Source: Panopea generosa (Eukaryota > Mollusca > Bivalvia > Adapedonta > Hiatellidae). Taken from it: a stretch of 64,000 nucleotides of DNA. The notes beneath the pieces were generated by a model. The model was not told the DNA's origin and did no database searches. It saw nothing but the letters and a program-made list of their open reading frames with translations. Position numbers and translations under genes: made by a program. The stretch lies in NCBI GenBank assembly GCA_029582155.1, contig CM055899.1, positions 53,594,353-53,658,352 of the forward strand. Direction: 5' to 3'. How positions within the stretch are numbered: the first letter of the stretch is position 1; each line of letters opens with the position of its first letter. Positions 1 through 12,165 of this stretch are shown here, one piece after another.

Positions 1-3000
1 GAAGACCTCAGACTGAATCAGGTTATATATGGCATATCCGGTCTTACAGGTTGAGGACGACCTCAGACAGGAGTCAGGTTATATATGGCATATCCAGTCT
101 TACTGGTGCAGGAAGACTTCAGACTAAATCAGGTTATATATGGCATATCCAGTCTAACTGGTGCAAGAAGACTTCAGACTAAATCAGGTTATATATGGCA
201 TATCCAGTCTTACTGGTGGAGGAAGACCTCAGACTGAATCAGGTTATATATGGCATACCCAGTCTAACAGGTTGAGGACGACCTCAGACTGAATCAGGTT
301 ATATATGTTATATCCAGTTTTACTGGTGCAGGAAGACTTCAGACTAAATCAGGTTATATATGGCATACCCAGTCTTACAGGTGGAGGAAGACCTCAGACT
401 GAATCAGGTTATATATGGCATATCCAGTATTACTAGTGCAGGAAGACTTCAGACTAAATCAGGTTATTTATGGCATACCCAGTCTTACAGGTTGATGACG
501 ACCTCAGACTGAATTAGGTTATATATGGCATATCCAGTCTTACTGGTGCAGGAAGACTTCAGACTAAATCAGGTTATATATGCATACCCAGTCTTACAGG
601 TGGAGGAAGACCTCAGACTGAATCAGGTTATATATGGCATATCCAGTTTTACAGGTGGAGGAAGACCTCTGACTGAGTCAGGTTATATATGGCATACCCA
701 GTCTTTCTGGTGCAGGAAGACCTCAGACTGAATCAGGTTATATATGGCATATCCAGTCTTACTGGTGGAGGAAGACCTCAGACTGAATCAGGTTATAAAT
801 GGCATATCCAGTCTTACTGGTGCAGGAAGACTTCAGACTAAATCAGGTTATATATGGCATATCCAGTCTTACTGGTGGAGGAAGACCTGAGACAGGAGCC
901 AGGTTATATATAGCATATCCAGTCTTACTGGTGGAGGAAGACCTCAGACTGAGTCAGGTTATATATGGCATACCCAGTCTTACTGGTACATGAAGACCTC
1001 AGACTGAATCAGGTTATATATGGCATATCAAGTCTTACTGGTGCAGGAAGACCTCAGACTGAGTCAGGTTATATACGGCATACCCAGTCTTACAGGTTGA
1101 TGACGACCTCAGACTGAATCAGGTTATATATGGCATATCCGGTCTTACTGATGGAGGAAGATCTCAGACAGGAGTCAGGTTATATATGGCATACCCAGTC
1201 TTACAGGTTGAGGACGACCTCAGACTAAATCAGGTTATATATGGCATATCCGGTCTTACTGGTGCAGGAATACCTCAGACTGAATCAGGTTATATATGGC
1301 ATATCCAGTCTTACTGATGGAGGAAGATCTCAGACAGGAGTCAGGTTATATATGGCATACCCAGTCTTACAGGTTGAGGACGACCTCAGACTAAATCAGG
1401 TTATATATGGCATATCCAGTCTTACTGGTGGAGGAAGACCTCAGACTGAATCAGGTTATATATGGCATATCCAGTCTTACTGGTGGAGGAAGACCTGAGA
1501 CAGGAGCCAGGTTATATATAGCATATCCAGTCTTACTGGTGGAGGAAGACCTCAGACTGAGTCAGGTTATATATGGCATACCCAGTCTTACTGGTACATG
1601 GAGACCTCAGACTGAATCAGGTTATATATGGCATATCAAGTCTTACTGGTGCAGGAAGACCTCAGACTGAGTCAGGTTATATACGGCATACCCAGTCTTA
1701 CAGGTTGAGGACGACCTCAGACTGAATCAGGTTATATATGGCATATCCGGTCTTACTGGTGCACGAATACCTCAGACTGAATCAGGTTATATATGGCATA
1801 TCCAGTCTTACTGATGGAGGAAGATCTCAGACAGGTGTCAGGTTATATATGGCATACCCAGTCTTACAGGTTGAGGACGACCTCAGACTAAATCAGGTTA
1901 TATATGGCATATCCAGTCTTACTGGTGGAGGAAGACCTCAGACTGAATCAGGTTATATATGGCATATCCAGTGTTACTGGTGGAGGAAGACCTCAGACTG
2001 AATCAGGTTATATATGGCATATCAAGTCTTACTGGTGCAGGAAAACCTCAGACTGAGTCAGTTTATATATGGCATACCCAGCCTTACAGGTTGAGGACGA
2101 CCTCAGACTGAATCAGGTTATATATGGCATATCCAGTCTTACTGGTGGAGGAAGACCTCAGACTGAATCAGGTTATATATGGCATATCCAGTCTTACTGG
2201 TGGAGGAAGACTTCAGACTAAATCAGGTTATATATGGTATATCCAGTCTTACTGGTGGAGGAAAAACCTCAGACTAAATCAGGTTATATATGGCATATCC
2301 AGTCTTTCTGGTGGAGGAAGACCTCAGACTGAATCAGGTTATATATGGCATATCCAGTCTTACTGTTGGAGGAAGACCTCAGACTGAATCAGGTTATATA
2401 TTGCATATCCAGTCTTACTGGTTAAGGAAGACCTCAGACTGAATCAGGTTATATATGGCATATCAAGTCTTACTGGTGCAGGAAGACCTCAGACTGAGTC
2501 AGGTTATATATGGCATTCCCAGTCTTACAGGTTGAGGACGACCTCAGACTAAATCAGGTTATATATGGCATATCCAGTCTTACTGGTGGAGGAAGACCTC
2601 AGACTGAATCAGGTTATATATGGCATATCCAGTCTTACTGGTTGAGGAAGACTTCAGACTAAATCAGGTTATATATGGCATATCCAGTCTTACTGGTGAA
2701 GGAAGACCTCAGACTGAATCAGGTTATATATGGCATATCCGGTCTTACTGGTGGAGGAAGACTTCAGACAGCAGTCAGGTTATATATGGCATATCCGGTC
2801 TTACAGGTTGAGGACTACCTCAGACAGGAGTCAGGTTATATATGGCATATCCAGTCTTACTGGTGCAGGAAGACTTCAGACTAAATCAGGTTATATATGG
2901 CATACCCAGTGTTACAGGTGGAGGAAGACATCAGACTAGATCAGGTTATATATGGCATACCCAGTCTTACTGGTGGAGGAAGACTTCAGACAGGAGTCAG

Positions 3001-5716
3001 GTTATATATGGCATATCCGGTCTTACTGGTGGAGGAAGACTTGAGACAGGAGTCAGGTTATATATGGCATATCCTGTCTTACAGGTTGAGGACGACCTAA
3101 GACAGGAGTCAGGTTATATATGGCATATCCAGTCTTACTGGTGCAGGAAGACTTCAGACTAAATCAGGTTATATATGGCATACCCAGTCTTACAGGTGGA
3201 GGAAGACCTCAGACTAGATCAGGTTATATATGGCATACCCAGTCTTACTGGTGGAGGAAGACTTCAGACAGGAGTCAGGTTATATATGGCATATCCAGTC
3301 TTACTGGTGCAGGAAGACTTCTGACTGAATCAGGTTATATATGGCATATCCATTCTTACTGGAGGAAGACCTCAGACTGAATCAGGTTATATATGGCATA
3401 TCCAGTCTTACTGGTGCAGGAAGACTTCAGACTAAATCAGGTTATATATGGCATATCCAGTCTTACTGGTGCAGGAAGACTTCAGACTAAATCAGGTTAT
3501 ATATGGCATATCCAGTCTTACCGGTGGAGGAAGACCTCAGACTGAATCAGGTTATATATGGCATATCCGGTCTTACTGGTGGAGGAAGACTTCAGACAGG
3601 AGTCAGGTTATATATGGCATATCCGGTCTTACAGGTTGAGGACGACCTCAGACAGGAGTCAGGTTATATATGGCATATCCAGTCTTACTTGTGCAGGAAG
3701 ACTTCAGACTAAATCAGGTTATATATGGCATACCCAGTCTTACAGGTGGAGGAAGACCTCAGACTAGATCAGGTTATATATGGCATACCCCGTCTTACTG
3801 GTGGAGGAAGACTTCTGACAGGAGTCAGGTTATATATGGCATATCCTGTTTTACTGGTGCAGGAAGACTTCTGACTGAATCAGGTTATATATGGCATATC
3901 CAGTCTTACTGGTGGAGGAAGACCTCAGACTGAATCAGGTTATATATGGCATATCCAGTCTTACTGGTGCAGGAAGACTTCAGACTAAATCAGGTTAGAT
4001 ATGGCATATCCAGTCTTACTGGTGCAGGAAGACTTCAGACTAAATCAGGTTATATATGGCATATCCAGTCTTACCGGTGGAGGAAGACTTCAGACTAAAT
4101 CAGGTTATATATGGCAGATCCAGTCTTACTGGTGGAGGAAGACCTCAGACTAAATCAGGTTATATATGGCATATCCGGTCTTACTGGTGGAGGAAGACCT
4201 CAGACAGGAGCCAGGTTATATATGGCATATCCAGTCTTACTGGTGGAGGAAGACCTCAGACTGAATCAGGTTATATATGGCATATCCGGTCTTACTGGTG
4301 GAGGAAGACCTCAGACTGAATCAGGTTATATATGGCATATCAAGTCTTACTGGTGGAGGAAGACCTCAGACTAAATCAGGTTATATATGGCATATCCAGT
4401 CTTACTGGTGGAGGAAGACCTCAGACAGGATTGAGGTTATATATGGCATATCCAGTCTTACTGGTGGAGGAAGACCTCAGACTAAATCAGGTTATATATG
4501 GCATATCCGGTGTTACTGGTGGAGGAAGACCTCAGACTGAATCAGGTTATATATGGCATATCAAGTCTTACTGGTGGAGGAAGACCTCAGACTGAATCAG
4601 GTTATATATGGCATATCCGGTCTTACTGGTGGAGGAAGACCTCAGACTGAATCAGGTTATATATGGCATATCGAGTCTTACTGGTGGAAGAAGACCTCAG
4701 ACTAAATCAGGTTATATATGGCATATCCAGTCTTACTGGTGGAGGAAGACCTCAGACAGGAGCCAGGTTATATATGGCATATCCAGTCTTACTGGTGGAG
4801 GAAGACCTCAGACTGAATCAGGTTATACATGTATATGGCATACCCAGTCTTACTGGTGGAGGAAGACCTCAAATAGGAGCCAGGTTATATATGGCATATC
4901 CAGTCTTACTGGTGGAGGAAGACCTCAGACTGAATCAGGTTACATATGGCATATCAAGTCTTACTGGTGGAGGAAGACCTCAGACTAAATCAGGTTATAT
5001 ATGGCATATCCAGTCTTACTGGTGGAGGAAGACCTCAGACAGGATCCAGGTTATATATGGCATATCAAGTCTTTCTGGTGGAGGAAGACCTCAGACTAAA
5101 TCAGGTTATATATGGCATACCCAGTCTTACTGGTGCAGGAAGACTTCAGACTAAATCTGGTTATATATGGCATACCCAGTCTTACAGGTGGAGGAAGACC
5201 TCAGACTGAATCAGGTTATATATGGCATACCCAGTCTTACAGGTGGAGGAAGACCTCAGACTGAATCAGGTTATATATGGAATATCCGGTCTTACAGGTG
5301 GAGGACGACCTCAGACTGAATCAGGTTATATATGGCATATCCGGTCTTACAGGTTGAGGACGACCTCAGACAGGAGTCAGGTTATATATGGCATATCCAG
5401 TCTTACTGGTGCAGGAAGGCCTCAGACAGGAGTCAGGTTATATATGGCATATCCAGTCTTACTGGTGGAGGAAAACCTCAGACAGGAGTCAGGTTATATA
5501 TGGCATACCTAGTCTTACCGGTGGAGGAAGACTTCAGACTAAATCAGGTTATATATGGCATACCCAGTCTTACCGGTGGAGGAAGACCTCAGATTGAGTC
5601 AGGTTATATATGGCATACCCAGTCTTACTGATGGAGGAAGACCTCAGATTGAGTTAGGTTATATATGGCATACCCAGTCTTACTGGTGGAGGAAAAACCT
5701 CAGACTGAGTCAGACT
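1..5716. repeat. 55-bp minisatellite array (about 104 copies)
   Basis: A tandem repeat of a 55-bp unit (landmarks ggttatatatggcatatcc, cttactggtggaggaagac, ctcagactgaatca) fills the window from its first base, so its left end is outside. Variants recur: cagactgaatca, cagactaaatca and cagacaggagtca at one site, and ggtggagg, ggtgcagg and ggttgagg at another. Because 55 is 3n+1, three units cycle through all frames. The frame is closed only where the unit reads gactga or gactaa, so apparent ORFs of up to 163 codons arise by chance. Blocks of several units recur about 497 bp apart (near 1241 and 1738) and about 828 bp apart (near 2675 and 3503), indicating higher-order duplication. I regard it as non-coding. 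Confidence 0.97.
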
Positions 5717-5863
5717 TAGTAGAACCACCGTCCTTCCGCAATTAACTGGACATTTTCTCACATTAAGTTTTTGGAGCGGTCAGGACACGAACATACGACC
5801 TAAGCGGTGAGACGTAAGTGATCTTGAGACGGTGCCTTAGACAACTTGGCCACGTAAGACCCT
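5715..5863 (-). mobile_element. tRNA-Leu-type SINE head
   Basis: Read on the minus strand from 5863, the sequence has a tRNA-Leu-like 5' half (gtggccaagttgtctaagg, an A-box-like element). About 50 bp later comes a B-box-like stretch (ggtcgtatgttcgtgtcc, near 5782..5800). A second sequence with the same head lies at 49275..49415, also on the minus strand. The element directly abuts the right end of the 55-bp array. SINE boundaries and target duplications could not be fixed. Confidence 0.55.
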
Positions 5864-6339
5864 CATTTAAATAATTTCATGTAAATGACAGACATACTGA
5901 AATACACTCGTTTTCGACGAAAAGTATTTGGGAACTGTTATTTATACAATGTATACCGGTTTAAAGTACGGCTTGCATAACAACTTCAAGATGTATATCT
6001 GTAACTTAAATATAAATAGTTTTCGTAACGTGCAAATGATTTCATAAGTACAAACTACGTGACCAGTATAAAGACATTAATAAAATTAAGAAAATCGCAA
6101 CATACGTTTATAGAAAACAGTCATGAAAATCTCCGGAGCGGCATTGTTCAATAGTCCATTTAATTACAAGTGATGCATTTTTTTCTTCCTGTTTAAGGAC
6201 TGGTGAATCAAGAATAGTCACACTTCCAACTCAAATTGCTTGATCCCACGTCTTATAGCCTTTTAGGCTCCGACCTACTACCCTAAAAACGCTGTCCTTC
6301 TTTGTTAAAATGTGCCATGCTGCTGCTCTAATTACAAGT
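5864..6339. other. unassigned AT-rich sequence
   Basis: This holds no convincing ORF, RNA gene or repeat that I can recognise. It separates the SINE from the start of inverted-repeat arm A. Confidence 0.5.
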
Positions 6340-6589
6340 TGTATAACACTGATAAGGTAGCACATATATCATATATTTTTGATACGGATTGTTTTTATCA
6401 ATTTAAAGCACCGTTTCTATATAAAAAAACTCTAGAGACAAATGGTGGGAACCTCTTCACTCATCCATTGTACAACCTCGAGGACAACACTGGATGCTCG
6501 CAGCCAGAACCATATACTCTAAAATATGAAGTATTAAGCAAGAAATATTATACAGTTTAGTAAATTAACTGATTAAGAGTTACATAACC

Positions 6590-7320
6590 CGATCGATATA
6601 TTTTGATAACAGATGTTGAAAGGTTAATTATTTGGAATACAAAAGTTATGGAACTGAGTCCAAAATGCTGTTATATAATGACGTTCCAAAAATAAATGTT
6701 TCTGGATATCTCTTATAATATTCACATAGACTTGAATTAACTATTTTACATTTAGATAAAAACTTGTTAGTAGGTGAAATTCTCATAATGTACTTGTATT
6801 GAAATGATTTTAGTTATGTGTATATGGGACTTTTGAAAGGTAGACTGTGAATGGTTTTCTAGTCAAGATTGTTGAATATTTCTTCCAAGTTTAGATGAGT
6901 TTTTATTTCAAAATCTTTATTAAATAACTGAATTTGCTTATTATATAGCATTCTATTTGAAGAATAACATTTCCTCACTTGATATAATAAAGGTGTTTTT
7001 TTTTCAGTTTCTATTATATTCTCTGTTTTGATAATGAGTTTCCATCATTTCGGTATCCTTTGGGTAGTAATAAAATAATTGAGAAATTCTGAATTACTAA
7101 CATTGTATAATTGTTTTAATCGTTCAAATGTATTGTAATGTCTTGTGTCTAGAATCATATATATCATTCATTGTTTTAATTCCTAGCTGTAACCATGATT
7201 TTTAAATAACAAACTGCCTTTACTTTTAATGAAAGAATTATTCCATATATATTGTTTAACTATATCAACATCTCCGATATAAGTGTTAAAATTAATTTTG
7301 ACCATGATTGTATTATGTAC
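6590..7320 (-). pseudogene. LINE ORF2 fragment (L1/Tx1-like), broken
   Basis: On the minus strand, broken frames give LINE ORF2 C-terminal-like text. One segment reads roughly MNDIYDSRHKTLQYI. It is followed after a frameshift by TFERLKQLYNVSNSEFLNYF and IPK, a stop, then WKLI. This resembles the region after the reverse transcriptase in L1/Tx1-type elements, where a developing-interface motif (GIK..DIYD) precedes a predicted strand and IPKEW. No catalytic motifs are present, and frameshifts and stops show it is dead. The fragment is absent at the matching place in arm B (near 43960..43990), so it inserted in A or was lost from B. LINE clade assignment is from memory of family style and is uncertain. 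Confidence 0.6.
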
Positions 7321-8659
7321 ATCATCTTTATGTGATATTTCAAAAAGTGGATTATTCAACCAGTGACTGGTTTATATTTCTCGAATTCAACCAATTTTAT
7401 CTTCCGTTCTAATCCATATTTATACTTTTGTACTGATTTGTATGTATGTAAATTTGAATGAATAAATATGTTTAAACCAACCGATTTTGAAAAATGTGTT
7501 AGTTCTATATAGTATTACCACTTTAAAACACTGTTAAACAGGTATTTGATTTATAAAACATATTTAAAACATTCAGTCGTTATTTATTCTTTAAACAATA
7601 GATGCTGTGTTTTCTTTTACATTTTAATTAATATTGACATTTATCAATATTTTCTTGACACACTGCTATGAAATACATAAACACTGATAAAAACTATTAA
7701 ACTCTCTTTTAGACAGTGCCTTATTTCATAGCCAATTTTAGAGAACATATGACGGCTGTGTCTTGTTTAAATTTGATTATAATATTGCTACACCTATCAG
7801 TATTTCCCAGAAGTGCTGAAACACTCTCGTTAAACTGGTGATAATAAATAGCAAATAAATGTTGATGCTTATCATCAAATCGAAAGAAGAAGCGTGCTAC
7901 GGATATACATGTAGGAAGAAGGCCAAATAGGCTACCAGTGCGAATCTAAGAATTCCTTTTTTATTTGAGGAGTTAGGCTAACCAATAGCAACTTGTTCCA
8001 TGCAGGACTTTTACCTTTAACGTTATGTTATGTATAGATTTTCAGAAAGTAAAATCAAGCCCAGCCTACTGAGCTATCGAGTAATATGATCAACATCAAG
8101 CGATCCAAGACCTTTACCATCACATGAATATATTTTGGTTTCTCTTCAAGTGAGACTCCACTAAATTGGGACGGTAAGTGAACCAGTTGTTTGAGAATGA
8201 TATCTTTAAAGACGAACCAGAGGTATATAGTTTGATCATTCTATAGTCACACTAAAGACACAATGGTCGCTGGTTGAACTGCCTCATATTCATATTCATA
8301 TGTGATGATTCACTTACGTTACCGAGCACATGACTAACAAATTGGTTTACAGGTACATATGTTTATTGATTACATACGTTTTCAACAGCAACTGTATTTG
8401 TTTTTGTTTACTCTTTAAATCAAGACCAGTTATAAAGCAAAGAGCTAAATGGCTTTACTAGCGATTGTTTACCAAATAATGAATGGAAATTAAGTTATAC
8501 ATCAAACGGACGGACAAACATACACATATTACAAACCAGACAGACAGTCAGACCGCACCGCACCAGACAACACAACACCAGATGGCAAGCTCAAAATATC
8601 AAAATAATATATCTTCTCAACTTTATTTCAGATGATACGACTATAACAATTGATATTTT

Positions 8660-8800
8660 GTACTAATAAAACATTTAGCGTTGGAGTTGAAACATATACC
8701 GATGGTACACATCTTGCCACATTTAGCGTTAAGGGTGTGACATTTAGCAGTAGACATATAACGTTGGTTACGACATTTAACGTTGACACACACCGCTTTG
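8660..8800 (-). other. cluster of GCTAAATGT-like motifs
   Basis: On the minus strand, gctaaatgt or a near match (gttaaatgt, ggtatatgt) recurs about every 14 to 27 bp. The same cluster, in the opposite orientation, is at 38750..38880 in arm B. The open frames that cross it in both arms come from this short periodic motif and show no recognisable protein domain. Binding sites or a decayed micro-repeat are both possible. Confidence 0.55.
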
Positions 8801-8978
8801 GGTGAACACAAATCGCCGGAACTGAAAGTCTGTGAGCTAGCTGAACTATTGGGCTCTCCAGAATACATGTAGTAAAGCGTCGTTTACAAACCACGTAATT
8901 GTAGAGGGATTGAATGGACTTTGATGACGTTTAGTTCCTTGCAGATGAGATATTCGGAGCTTAAACTTTAAATCTAGC

Positions 8979-9000
8979 AAAAAAAAAAAAAAAAAAAAAA
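8979..9000. repeat. A22 homopolymer
   Basis: This is an uninterrupted run of 22 A residues within arm A. It is absent from the matching place in arm B, so it may be a retroposon tail or slippage product. Confidence 0.9.
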
Positions 9001-10452
9001 TACAGTGGTATATAGACGTATAGTCCCAGAGGTAGAGAGTGTGTATTTACTTTTTATGTTTAAAAGGCTTGAGACCTGTTTATAAAGGTAAACTTAATGC
9101 TGAGTCATAGAATACATTTCTTACAAACGTCTGTAAGAGCGGTTTGTAACAATCCAAGATAGCCCCCAAAATGGACTCAAATATTGAAAATCACATTATA
9201 ATATATCTATAATATGTAGTCAGACAAAAACACTGCATGCTGTTAGAGATAGATACAGTATCATGTTATTTGGGTAAATATTGGTAATAGTATTGATGAG
9301 TCATGCAAAACAAGTCCAAACAAGGGGCAAAACGCGCACCAAAATTTGAAAAAAAATGCGTATAAAAATTATATACATTTTGCTAAGTGCTTTTGTTTTT
9401 ATTAAGAAATATGAAAGTATTAAATTTATTTCAGGCTTATATTTAGCTAATTCTGCTTAAATTTGATATGTGTACCTTCTACATATAAAGCATCTTTCAC
9501 GCAAACAAAGCAAAGCAATAAAAAAGCCTTTGATTATTTTTTTATGTTATGAATTTACTTTGTTTTTTACTTCAAATTTTGTTCGTATTATTTATCATTC
9601 AGCCATAAAATAGACATAGTCCTTCTGTGACCACTTCCTTTACTTTAGCGCAGTTAATTTCAATAAATCTTAACTATAAAAATCACTTTGTAGCACCAAC
9701 ATTAGTAGTTATTTCATCTGTTTAGTCTTATAGCTAGTAAAATTTCATAGTTTCATTAACAACAATATTTAATATCGCTTAAATTTGCTACATCTTATTT
9801 GTTTGTTTTCATAATCGCACACTACTAAGTAGCATGAATATTGTCATTTAACACCTATTAGTAACAGCATGTACCTATGCACTTATTTCGAAGTAACATC
9901 ATAAAAACTATTTAATGTACAACCCCAGAAAACAAAAAGTCACATAATGGTTTTGGAGTGCACTGTATTACATTATATGTTGTATAATACTTATCATCTG
10001 ATTTACCAGCTTTTTTAACATCAATATCATCATCAATTTCAGGTTTAAAATTATCACTGAAAAGCACATCAATCACTGTCCGATGTACTTGACCTTTCGT
10101 CGAATCATTTAATCTGGTATAGAATTGTTCTTATACTATAACGGCGTTTTTCATTGAATACTTATTTTTTAAAATGCATCATACTAAATGTTTTAAATCA
10201 TTGAAAGCGATATATGTAATGACAAGAAATTAAATGACCCGATATGCGAGTAACTATCGTTCCGCCAACCGGCCGCTTGCGTGGTGTTGTTTGTCCAAGT
10301 AAATACAACGTTATATAATGTACTGTTTACATCGAAACCGTTCGCTTGTCTAAGTAAAATGGCGGCCCCGGAAAAACACCGATCGCTGATTTGATTATTA
10401 ACTTGTCTGACTAAAAAAAAAGTCATGTCAATTATTTGGTCGTAAGTATTTG

Positions 10453-10690
10453 TTAAGTGTAAATTTTATTTTGTAAATGACGTAATGCTATCATCGAAGC
10501 TTTCAAACTATTTCCTTGTTTTGGATATAAAGTGCCTGTGAATACTAAAGAAAAAAATCTGATTTCTATATGTGACAATGTTTTCATCTTTGTGGTGCCC
10601 CCAAGAGTGAAATAAGTCACGAGCCAGTAGGACATCTACGTTGTATCCTGATCTATCGGCAAGTCTGGCAATGAAATCCGTCGTTGTATT
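10453..10690 (-). pseudogene. FMO last-exon pseudogene fragment
   Basis: On the minus strand this encodes text close to the C-terminal half of FMO exon 4. It begins TDFIARLADRSGYNVDVLLA and continues through HHKDENIVTYRNQIF, against DFIASLADGSGYNVDVLLA and HHKDENIVTYRDQIF in the intact gene. After that the frame shifts, an in-frame TAG appears before FESFDDSITSFTK, and the 5' half of the exon with its splice acceptor is missing. The fragment sits in the direct duplication 9115..11400, so it arose with that segment rather than by retroposition. It is not translatable as part of a monooxygenase. Confidence 0.85.
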
Positions 10691-10783
10691 GTTTTTGTAT
10701 GATGTGTTATGTACCTTATTATCTTTCAACGGACGTCGAATAACCTACAGTGTGTTGTTACGCCGTAAACCCCAATGGCATAA

Positions 10784-10901
10784 TTCATTCATCAATTCAT
10801 TCATTCATTCATTCATTCATTCATTCATTCATTCATTCATTCATTCATTCATTCATTCATTCATTCATTCATTCATTCATTCATTCATTCATTCATTCAT
10901 T
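10784..10901. repeat. (ATTC)n microsatellite
   Basis: This is a near-perfect tetranucleotide run of about 29 units. It gives an open frame of repeating HSFI residues that is an artefact of the repeat. The paralogous position near 16430 has no such run, so it expanded after the duplication. Confidence 0.95.
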
Positions 10902-11442
10902 AGTTTTCAAATAAATGTATGTATAAACGTATTTCATCATTCCCTTGACAACTTAAATCATAGTTACATTTCTGTTATTTTATATTCAATCGGTTTCAGA
11001 GTTCTGGTTCGTGCATGTTTTAATTTTCCCCCAAAGATATCATAGAATCGGTGAAGCTATATAATTGTTGATAACCTGTAACCTGTTTTTGATCACAACC
11101 GGCATAGCCTCTGTTTATGTATCGTCCTAATTGTATATACTTATACCCCTCGTATATATATAGAGAGAGAATACCGTGTTAGTGCCTGAAAGTCTTAAAA
11201 TCAGGTGAGGTTGAGAAAAAAATGAAGTTCGAGCCTTATATTCAAAGCGGTTGAGCCTTTTATAAAGCACGCAACTTTCTGATTCAATTCAGGTAATGTT
11301 ATTTCATAATTTTAGAACGAAAGTATGTTTTTAAACGTAAAGTATGAAAATCAAAATGGACATTTTTCATTAAAGCACCGTCAATAGAACTTCAGCGGTT
11401 GTCGTCGACATTTGTAGCACCGAGCCCATTATAAAGAAAAAT

Positions 11443-12165
11443 CGGAAATATATTCAGTGACGGTGATGGAAGCTTAATATTTTGAAGATTGTAAAAGTAG
11501 GGGAGATGGAAAAGAAAGCGGAAATATAATCAATGACGGTGGTGGAAGCTTATTATTTTTTAGACCGTGGAAGAAGGGGAAATGGAAAAGAAAGCGGAAA
11601 TATATTCAGTGACCATGATGGAAGCTTATTATTTTGAAGATTGTAAAAGTAGGGGAGATTGAAAAGAAAGCGGAAATATATTCAATGACGGTGGTGGAAG
11701 CTTACTAGTTTAGAGTTCGTGGAAGAAGGGGAGATGGAAAAGAAAACGGAAATCTATTCAGTGACGGTGATGGAAGCTTATTATTTTAAAGATTGTAAAA
11801 GTAGGGGAGATGGAAAAGAAAGCGGAAATATAATCAATGACGGTGGTGGAAGCTTATTATTTTTTAGACCGTGGAAGAAGGGGAAATGGAAAAGAAAGCG
11901 GAAATATATTCAGTGACCATGATGGAAGCTAATTATTTTGAAGATTGTAAAAGTAGGGGAGATGGAAAAGAAAGCGGAAATATATTCAATGACGGTGGTG
12001 GAAGCTTATTAGTTTGGAGTTCGTGGAAGAAGGGGAGATGAAAAGAAAGCAGAAATATATTCAGTGACGGTGATGGAAGCTTATTATTTTTGAGACCGTG
12101 TAAGAAGGGACGAGGGAAAAGAAGGCGGAAATATATTGAGTGACGGTGATGGAAGCATATTAGAC
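11443..12165. repeat. 76-bp minisatellite (about 9.5 copies)
   Basis: The unit starts cggaaatatattcagtgacgg at 11443, 11519 and 11595 (exact 76-bp steps). It contains tggaagcttatta (a HindIII-type site in most units) and a purine-rich ggggagatggaaaagaaag. Two unit types, with ttgaagattgtaaaagtagg or with agaccgtggaagaagg, alternate. The array therefore has a 152-bp dimer periodicity in its centre. Confidence 0.92.

Larger units (their letters stand above)
6340..9811 (+). repeat. long inverted repeat, arm A
   Basis: This stretch matches the reverse complement of 37772..44221, once the insertion in each arm is set aside. Matching landmarks are the segment around 6440..6500 against 44030..44100, the region 8640..8890 against 38640..38890, and the region 9600..9811 against 37772..37990. 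The arms are clearly diverged, with many substitutions and small indels. They enclose about 28 kb containing the FMO gene. The arm could be a duplicated piece of chromosome or two copies of a large interspersed repeat. No coding region is recognisable in it apart from the LINE piece at 6590..7320. Confidence 0.88.
9115..11400 (+). repeat. direct duplication of the FMO 3' flank (copy 1)
   Basis: This segment aligns colinearly with about 14870..16960, which contains the last FMO exon and its downstream flank. Landmarks shared in order are the attggtaatagtattgatgag stretch (9283 against 15027), the catcaatcact stretch (10066 against 15690), the gtctaagtaaaatggcggcc stretch (10349 against 15891), and the tttcagagttctggttc stretch (10993 against 16521). 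Copy 1 lacks about 165 bp of exon 4 and its acceptor, and has gained an ATTC microsatellite. Its left part is also shared with arm B in inverted form. Confidence 0.85.

Noticed and set aside
4663..5154. 163-codon open frame in the 55-bp array
   Set aside because: The peptide is the same DNA unit read in three successive frames, and similar ORFs appear in other frames. There is no domain and no gene structure.
10641..11045. 134-codon ORF with repeating HSFI residues
   Set aside because: It is translation of the (ATTC)n microsatellite. The paralogous segment near 16430 lacks it.
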